Origin: Bacillota bacterium
Lineage (GTDB): Bacteria; Bacillota; Clostridia; Lachnospirales; Lachnospiraceae
Direction of reading: 5' to 3'
DNA length: 64,000 bases
Assembly: GCA_023421075.1 (NCBI GenBank)
Contig: JAEZUM010000023.1
Location: forward strand, 1 to 64,000
Part shown: positions 59,202 through 64,000 of the stretch, piece by piece
How positions within the stretch are numbered: the stretch's first letter is position 1
Layout: every line of letters begins with the position of its first letter
Position numbers and translations under genes: made by a program
The notes under the pieces: generated by a model
Told to the model about the DNA's origin: nothing
Seen by the model: the letters and a program-made list of their open reading frames with translations, nothing else
Databases searched by the model: none

Positions 59202-59295
59202 GAGTTATAAGGTATGTATAAGACTTTCGCTATTTAAGAATGCAATACATAATACAAAGTGGCAACAGAGAATTCCATTATTAAGGAGGGCGTAT

Positions 59296-59892
59296 ATGGA
59301 AATAAATCCGAATCAGAAACGTTTGCAGCAGCCCAAGAAAATAAAAAATACGATCATCGGTCTTGGATTATTATGTGCCCTAATAACTGCAGTCGTCAGT
59401 ATTCAAATGGTTACCTACAGTCCTAGAAGTAAAAATGAAAAAGCAATTAAGACTGTGATGACATCCTTGTTAACAGGTCCGGATACAGAACTGACTAGGT
59501 TGATGGAGTTATGCGCTACCAGAGTTGGACCGGGATTTGTAGAAGAACCCAAGCCGGAGGATTTAGAACGGCTTGATAATAAAATGAAGGATATGTTTGG
59601 TTCCTATGTGTCGGAAGAAACATTAAATTATATCATGACGAGCGGTCTTTTATATCATTCCATCAGTGAAGAGAAAGGATACGAAATACGGATAGAAAAG
59701 ATTGATATTAATCAGGATAAAAAGGACGATCGTAATTATACATTTACAATTCGTCTTGAGTATTCAAATCCCACGATAGGAACAAAGCAGTTCGTAGTTA
59801 ATGGAAGGGCTCAGTGCTTAGAGGCGGGTAAGATAACATTTTTGAGGTTCTCGGATGACTTTTTTCAAAATGAATTTATGAATAGCAATTAA
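59296..59892 (+). CDS. Membrane-anchored hypothetical protein
   Basis: 198 residues. One N-terminal membrane helix (IIGLGLLCALITAVVSIQMV) is followed by an extracytoplasmic domain with no family that I recognise (TVMTSLLTGPDTELTRLMEL, KDDRNYTFTIRLEYSNP). The strand pattern resembles small DUF4878/NTF2-like lipoprotein domains, but this is only an impression. ATG 59296 follows AAGGAGGG; an upstream frame from 59191 lacks one. Confidence 0.65.
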   Translation: MEINPNQKRLQQPKKIKNTIIGLGLLCALITAVVSIQMVTYSPRSKNEKAIKTVMTSLLTGPDTELTRLMELCATRVGPGFVEEPKPEDLERLDNKMKDMFGSYVSEETLNYIMTSGLLYHSISEEKGYEIRIEKIDINQDKKDDRNYTFTIRLEYSNPTIGTKQFVVNGRAQCLEAGKITFLRFSDDFFQNEFMNSN

Positions 59893-59994
59893 ATTGAGCA
59901 CAACAGCCAGCTTGGAGATACGACAATGTATTACTAAAATTTGTGGGAATTTAGTTTCCTAAATTAGATTATTTGTCTTTAAGGGGGATATATC

Positions 59995-60495
59995 ATGCAA
60001 GAAATGGAGATTAAAAATGTAAAGACAGCACAGTATACGGATTACAATTTGAATCAAATATATGATCAAGTTGGTAAGTGTGAACGATCCTTTGAATTTC
60101 AACGATGTGAGGTGGCTTCGCCATACAGAAGCGGAGAGGGAAAACTCAGTGTTAATTTCTATACGTTACATCCCGGAAAAAGTAATTATCCGTATCATCA
60201 GCATACCGGGAATGAAGAAGTTTTCTACATTATCTCTGGGACGGCTACGCTAAAAACTCCAAAGGGTGATAAGGAAGTGTCGGAAGGTGATATCATCGTG
60301 ATCCCTCCAAATGAAAATGGTGGTCATATGCTGACCAACAATTCAAAGGAGCCACTTACTTATATAGATATTCATACTTTAAGTTCGCCGGAAGTAGTGA
60401 TCTATCCCGACACAGGCAAGGTGCGTGTAATAACCGGTGATATGCAGAAATCATTTAAAATCGATTCGGAAGTAAACTATCTTGACGGAGAATAA
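59995..60495 (+). CDS. Cupin-domain protein
   Basis: 166 residues. The cupin barrel shows YPYHQHTGNEEVFYIISGTA (motif 1, metal His and Glu) and DIIVIPPNENGGHMLTNNSK (motif 2, His). This conserved single-cupin fold usually binds a metal and a small acid or sugar. AAGGGGG RBS. Function unknown. Confidence 0.85.
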   Translation: MQEMEIKNVKTAQYTDYNLNQIYDQVGKCERSFEFQRCEVASPYRSGEGKLSVNFYTLHPGKSNYPYHQHTGNEEVFYIISGTATLKTPKGDKEVSEGDIIVIPPNENGGHMLTNNSKEPLTYIDIHTLSSPEVVIYPDTGKVRVITGDMQKSFKIDSEVNYLDGE

Positions 60496-60568
60496 GTTCA
60501 TCGATGGTTCTTAATGGTTGACGAACAATTATAGTGCCACAACAATAATGTACAATCGGAGGAGAGTA

Positions 60569-61225
60569 ATGGTAGCTTCAAAAGGATGGGAATGGGAAAA
60601 AGTAAATCAGTCACCTTGGCTAAAACCAACGGATGATGTATATTATCTGGCGAATAAATGGTCAGAGCTGGGGTATCACAGAGTTCTGGATATCGGCGCA
60701 GGTTTGGGACGGCATGCCATCTATTTTAGCAAGCAAGGGTTTGATGTGTCGGCTATTGATATATCAGAATACGGAGTAAATCATATCAAGGAATGGGCCG
60801 AGAAGGAAAAGCTATCGGTTGATGCGAGAGTGGCAGATATGATCGCTCTGCCCTATGAAGACAATTATTTTGATTGTATCTTTGCCTATCATTCTATGTC
60901 CCATACGGATACAGAAGGGTTAAAGAAGGCGATTCGTGAGATTGAACGGGTACTTAAGCAAGGAGGAGAATTATATACCTCGTTGTGTTCCAAAGCTTCC
61001 TATGAGTTTACGGAATACAAGTTGGCGAAAGTAGATGATAATACGGTATTATGCAAGGATGAAGGTCCGGAATATGACGTACCACACTTTTATGCGGACC
61101 GGGAGGATATAATAGATTTATTACATAACTTTGACATCGAAAGAATTCGCCATGTGGATTATTGCTACCTAAATAATCAAAGAATCGATTGTAAATATTA
61201 CTATATTAATGCACATAAAAAGTAG
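60569..61225 (+). CDS. Class I SAM-dependent methyltransferase
   Basis: 218 residues. The SAM motif I reads VLDIGAGLGRHAIYFSKQGF, followed by VSAIDISEYGVNHI and DNYFDCIFAYHSMSH. Target unknown. ATG 60569 follows GGAGGAGA; the longer frame from 60518 lacks an RBS. A single gene. Confidence 0.87.
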   Translation: MVASKGWEWEKVNQSPWLKPTDDVYYLANKWSELGYHRVLDIGAGLGRHAIYFSKQGFDVSAIDISEYGVNHIKEWAEKEKLSVDARVADMIALPYEDNYFDCIFAYHSMSHTDTEGLKKAIREIERVLKQGGELYTSLCSKASYEFTEYKLAKVDDNTVLCKDEGPEYDVPHFYADREDIIDLLHNFDIERIRHVDYCYLNNQRIDCKYYYINAHKK

Positions 61226-61332
61226 ATGATCGCAAGGTGTGGTCATGGTGCATTGTCGGTCAAAAGAGCATTCACAATCAAGCGGCATAGTACTCCTGCA
61301 TGGTATTCTATAGACAAAGGAGGTGCTTATCA

Positions 61333-62235
61333 ATGCACGCGTGGGAACAAATACAACAGACCATAGAATTTATAGAGGATCATCTGGACGAAGAGATCAA
61401 TATTGATAACCTGGCCAGAATAGCTTCGTTGTCACCATTTTATTATCAGCGACTGTTCAGCCGTCTGATCAAAAAACCGGTTGCAGAGTATGTGAAGCTT
61501 CGCCGTTTGGCCAAGGCAACCGAGTCCCTGCTTCAAAAGGACAAGCGTATTCTGGATGTTGCGCTGGATCTTGGGTTTACCTCACATGAACACTTCACCC
61601 GTACCTTTAAGGATACGTTTGGGATGACCCCGGATGAATATCGTAAGAATCCGGTAACACTTAACCGGATGACAAAGCCGGAGCTTTTACTCCATTATGT
61701 ATTGATTGATGAGGGGGTACCGTTGATTACGGACGGAATTGTTCTGGAGATAAACAGACAGCAGCTTACAGAACCCATCTGGTTTACGGGGATGAAGATG
61801 GATGTGCCGATTCAATTTACAGACGGACTGGGAACCGAATCCGGTGTGGACCCGTTGGGCGCTCTGTGGCGCGGCATTCATGAGCAGAAGGAACCCATAC
61901 TGAAGCTTTCTGCAGATAGCGAGGAATTAGGAGTAGCATACCCTAGCACGGTCGAAGGGTGCTTTAGCTATTTTGCTGGTGCTAGGTCCGGAGGAGAAGC
62001 GCCGGACGGCTTTATGAACTGGGAACTGCAGCCGGGTAAATACGTTGTATGTTCCTTTGAAGCGGAGAACTTTGAGGCTCTTGTTATGGACGCTCTCTAC
62101 AAAGCACAGCAGTATGTCTATAATACATGGCTTCCAAAGCACCAGCTGCGGACGGATGCATTCTGCGCAGAGCGATATGCGAGCCATTCTCCGGCAACTA
62201 CCGGTATGGAGATCTGGCTGCAGCTGGTTGAGTAG
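61333..62235 (+). CDS. AraC-family regulator with GyrI-like effector domain
   Basis: 300 residues. Residues 5-105 are AraC HTH motifs (IDNLARIASLSPFYYQRLFS; DVALDLGFTSHEHFTRTFKD), followed by a GyrI-like ligand-binding domain (about 135-300; LQPGKYVVCSFEAENFEALV, ending MEIWLQLVE). The layout is that of Rob/SoxS-type multidrug-responsive regulators. AAAGGAGG RBS 8 bases upstream of 61333. A terminator follows. Confidence 0.9.
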   Translation: MHAWEQIQQTIEFIEDHLDEEINIDNLARIASLSPFYYQRLFSRLIKKPVAEYVKLRRLAKATESLLQKDKRILDVALDLGFTSHEHFTRTFKDTFGMTPDEYRKNPVTLNRMTKPELLLHYVLIDEGVPLITDGIVLEINRQQLTEPIWFTGMKMDVPIQFTDGLGTESGVDPLGALWRGIHEQKEPILKLSADSEELGVAYPSTVEGCFSYFAGARSGGEAPDGFMNWELQPGKYVVCSFEAENFEALVMDALYKAQQYVYNTWLPKHQLRTDAFCAERYASHSPATTGMEIWLQLVE

Positions 62236-62244
62236 ATAGACAAC

Positions 62245-62279
62245 GTAAAAGAACCGATTCGCGGAATCGGTTCTCTTAC
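62245..62279 (+). terminator. Terminator of the AraC-GyrI gene
   Basis: AGAACCGATTC/GAATCGGTTCT (62250-62260 and 62264-62274) plus outer GTAA/TTAC pairs; compact hairpin 10 bases after the stop. Confidence 0.75.
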
Positions 62280-62462
62280 GAGATGGATCTGATTAATTGG
62301 TCTGTAGTAAATAATGTTTATCATCGATATAATCAATGCTTTTATTAATCGCTTCGATCTCCTTCAAAAGGAGTTCTTTGATTAGAGCAGTTAAAGTTTG
62401 CAAATTCAAATTAGATATTAATAAAATGGTTAAATTACGTTAGTTATAGTTTGCAAAATTGA

Positions 62463-62507
62463 TAGAGATAAAAGTTTATTTCATACAAACTTTTATCTCT
62501 ATTTTTG
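62463..62507 (+). terminator. Terminator-like hairpin
   Basis: TAGAGATAAAAGTTT pairs perfectly with AAACTTTTATCTCTA (62463-62477 and 62487-62501) and is followed by TTTTTG. No gene precedes it closely, so it may end a small RNA or read-through transcripts. Confidence 0.65.
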
Positions 62508-62715
62508 ACTCGGTAAATTGTTATTTTATATATAACTATTAGGAATAAACTGGAATTATTTTTTGTTTGTATTATAATGTAAGAGGGAGAAATTATTTTA
62601 TTATTTTATAAAAAATGGTACTGTTAATTATAGCAATAATCCTGCTAATAAAAGTCAACACAAAGCTATTAGAAAAAGATATAAATATCAAACAAATACA
62701 TAAATGGTTCACTAT

Positions 62716-62757
62716 AGTTTACAACTGTGAACTTCCCATAATGTTTATTAGGAAGAC
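62716..62757 (+). repeat. Cassette-boundary repeat, copy A
   Basis: ACTTCCCATAATGTTTA (62731-62747), one change from copies B and C, behind an imperfect hairpin AGTTTACA/TGTGAACT (62716-62733), followed by GAAGACAATC. It lies about 80 bases before the 62828 gene. Confidence 0.7.
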
Positions 62758-62827
62758 AATCGTGCGTTGAATAATATGAGTCGTATTTGTTACAAATTGC
62801 GTAAAAACATATTCTGAGGTATTAGTT

Positions 62828-63148
62828 ATGATTATTGATAAGTATGATTGGCATTTTATTGTTGATATAAAAAATACCCAATTAATGTATAATGATAGGA
62901 TAGAATCATTAATTGATGCCCATAATCAACTACCAGAATTAGTAGATTTCTTTATTGAGTTAGGAATAGATATTCAAAAACCAGATGAATACAATTCGGG
63001 CTTTTCTGACGTTGTATATACATTTATAGGAAGTGCGAAATCAGAAACTAAAAATGAAATAGATATGTATGGAAATGAAAAATATATATCTATTGTGGTA
63101 TATAATAAGAATAATACAGTCTTGTTGGAAGTGTTTGGAATGAATTAA
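62828..63148 (+). CDS. Hypothetical protein, first gene of the repeat-flanked array
   Basis: 106 residues, no family recognised. It is acidic, starts MIIDKYDWHFIVDIKNTQLM and has a YTFIGSAKSETKNEID and YISIVVYNKNNTVLLEVFG strand-rich end, somewhat like small immunity-type proteins (impression only). Start follows TGAGG. It is bounded by repeat copies A and B. Coding AT content is high compared with the housekeeping half of the window. Confidence 0.6.
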   Translation: MIIDKYDWHFIVDIKNTQLMYNDRIESLIDAHNQLPELVDFFIELGIDIQKPDEYNSGFSDVVYTFIGSAKSETKNEIDMYGNEKYISIVVYNKNNTVLLEVFGMN

Positions 63149-63154
63149 AATTAC

Positions 63155-63192
63155 GAAGTAACTGTACTTCCCATTATGTTTATGATGACAAT
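63155..63192 (+). repeat. Cassette-boundary repeat, copy B
   Basis: GAAGTA-ACTG-TACTTC (63155-63170) is a perfect 6-base hairpin that runs into CCATTATGTTTA, giving ACTTCCCATTATGTTTA at 63166-63182, then GATGACAATG. It lies 6 bases after the stop of the 62828 gene. Confidence 0.75.
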
Positions 63193-63218
63193 GAAAAATA
63201 CAGAATTTTGGAGGTTCA

Positions 63219-63761
63219 ATGATTAATCATAAAGGAACGCAAACAATAAAGACCAAGCGACTTACACTTCGTAGATTTACAGTAGATGACAGCCAAGACG
63301 CTTTTGAAAAATGGACCAACTCTCCTGAGATTTCAAGGTTTGTCATGAAATGTCCGCATAATGAATTAGTAGAAACAAAACAACTGTTGACAGAATGGGT
63401 TAATAGTTATAAGAATGCAGACTTTTACATGTGGGGGATTGTCTTTGAAAATGAACTAATAGGTTATATATGCGGGAACGAATTAAACGAAGACATTAGA
63501 AGTATTTGTATTGGGTATTGTATTACAAAAGCCCATTGGAATAAAGGAATAACCACCGAAGCCACTAACGCGGTTATAGACTATTTTTTCTCTTTGGGAT
63601 TTAATAGGGTTTTTTCATATCACAATCCACTCAATCTTGCGAGTGGAAGAGTAATGCAAAAATGTGGCATGCAATTTGAAGGAAGAATCCGCGGTGGCTC
63701 GCTTCTTGCCGGAGAAATTTGTGATTGTATGCAATATGCTATTTTAAAAGAAGATGCATGA
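63219..63761 (+). CDS. GNAT acetyltransferase (RimJ/RimL type)
   Basis: 180 residues. KRLTLRRFTVDDSQDAFEKW, then IRSICIGYCITKAHWNKGIT and VFSYHNPLNLASGRVMQKCG, are the RimJ/RimL family motifs; these enzymes acetylate N-termini or small amines. GGAGG RBS 6 bases upstream. It is bounded by repeats B and C. Confidence 0.88.
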   Translation: MINHKGTQTIKTKRLTLRRFTVDDSQDAFEKWTNSPEISRFVMKCPHNELVETKQLLTEWVNSYKNADFYMWGIVFENELIGYICGNELNEDIRSICIGYCITKAHWNKGITTEATNAVIDYFFSLGFNRVFSYHNPLNLASGRVMQKCGMQFEGRIRGGSLLAGEICDCMQYAILKEDA

Positions 63762-63778
63762 GTGAGTAAGCAAAATTT

Positions 63779-63819
63779 GAAGTTGATATAAACTTCCCAT
63801 TATGTTTAGATAGCCAATG
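63779..63819 (+). repeat. Cassette-boundary repeat, copy C
   Basis: GAAGTT-GATATA-AACTTC (63779-63796), a perfect 6-base hairpin, then CCATTATGTTTA; the 17-mer at 63792-63808 is identical to copy B. AGCCAATGA follows. Arm bases differ from copy B but still pair. Confidence 0.75.
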
Positions 63820-63925
63820 ATATGAATTACAGAGCTAGATTGAGGGATATAAATGATGATAATACTTCGCAAATGGTAACAACTACGAATTAAAGATTAT
63901 TTATATAATGTGGGGGTGAAGGATA

Positions 63926-64000
63926 ATGCGAGATGTCCATGTGCATTTTTTACATGGAAATGGTGGCGGTTATAATATTGATTTTTTTGAGGGTTTTATC
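63926..64000 (+). CDS. PHP/amidohydrolase-like protein, N-terminal fragment (runs off the window)
   Basis: Only 25 codons are present: MRDVHVHFLHGNGGGYNIDF and five more residues. The DVHVH start resembles the first metal motif of PHP-domain phosphoesterases or related TIM-barrel amidohydrolases, but so short a piece cannot decide. GGGGGTGAAGG precedes the ATG. It follows repeat C, as a third member of the array. Confidence 0.5.
   Translation, partial: MRDVHVHFLHGNGGGYNIDFFEGFI

Larger units (their letters stand above)
62280..62827. other. Gene-free AT-rich stretch
   Basis: No ORF with an RBS was found. It holds AGTTTGCAAA twice (near 62393 and 62447), a terminator-like hairpin and the first copy of the cassette-like repeat. 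It probably carries the promoter for the array beyond. Confidence 0.4.

Noticed and set aside
62716..63819. Standard integron attC sites
   Set aside because: The GTTRRRY/RYYYAAC cores do not fit (GTTTA is found instead), and no integrase gene is in the window.
1..64000. tRNA, rRNA or CRISPR array
   Set aside because: No cloverleaf with CCA-type end, rRNA-like sequence or regular spacer-repeat series was seen by eye; a dedicated scan was not possible.

Overview
The window reads as part of the chromosome of an anaerobic, spore-lineage, low-to-moderate GC Firmicute, most likely a Lachnospiraceae/Clostridium-type organism related to the phytofermentans group. The reasons are AGGAGG-type ribosome binding sites before almost every gene, SigmaA-like promoters, spoVG, [FeFe]-hydrogenase-type proteins, DnaD/DnaI replication proteins, DUF1846, DUF4003 and secreted proteins carrying BIG2 (bacterial Ig-like) domains. 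I saw no rRNA, tRNA or CRISPR array.

Left part (1-13.3 kb). The first bases hold the start of a leftward NuoE/HydC-like 24 kDa [2Fe-2S] subunit. Divergent from it is a tightly coupled rightward operon (479-5540): a PAS protein with a degenerate GGDEF domain, a DRTGG protein, a small HATPase, a putative sensory (group D-like) [FeFe]-hydrogenase, a zinc-ribbon Nudix hydrolase, a second DRTGG protein and a PHP-domain phosphoesterase. This looks like a redox/hydrogen-sensing module. asnS follows, then a complete pstSCAB phosphate importer behind a PHO-box-like repeat. The importer ends at a strong terminator that abuts an IS200 transposase remnant. A GH31 glycosidase closes this part.

Middle part (13.3-48.4 kb). 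Here are a queT vitamin/queuosine-precursor transporter with a structured leader, an AttH/CrtC-like gene and a divergent TetR regulator with a perfect operator, a second TetR regulator in an operon with a duplicated amidohydrolase and its own operator, a PilZ protein, a lone holin, and a MarR-flavodoxin-FMN_bind operon. Housekeeping blocks come next: YhaO/YhaN-like nuclease and ATPase, a class A PBP, a long PRPP synthetase, the DnaI and DnaD replication genes, murC, then spoVG-DUF4003-pth-mfd-PrsA-like foldase (a variant of the conserved Bacillus spoVG...pth...mfd order). Two tandem DnaA-box clusters lie between the dnaD-like gene and murC. FIST plus soluble MCP, an XRE-membrane cluster, DUF1846, an SRAP DNA-protein crosslink protein and an AraC-BtrH-like fusion follow.

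Right part (48.4-64 kb). This is accessory in character: mostly single, unrelated rightward genes (GNATs, small P-loop kinases, cupin, methyltransferase, nitroreductase, APH-like kinase, peptidase S51-like, DUF5131, a pseudo-transglutaminase surface protein), each with its own RBS. At the far right three copies of a hairpin-plus-17-mer repeat separate consecutive genes like cassette boundaries. I rate that repeat array, the sensory hydrogenase operon, the DnaA-box clusters and the duplicated or degenerate enzymes as the most interesting items.
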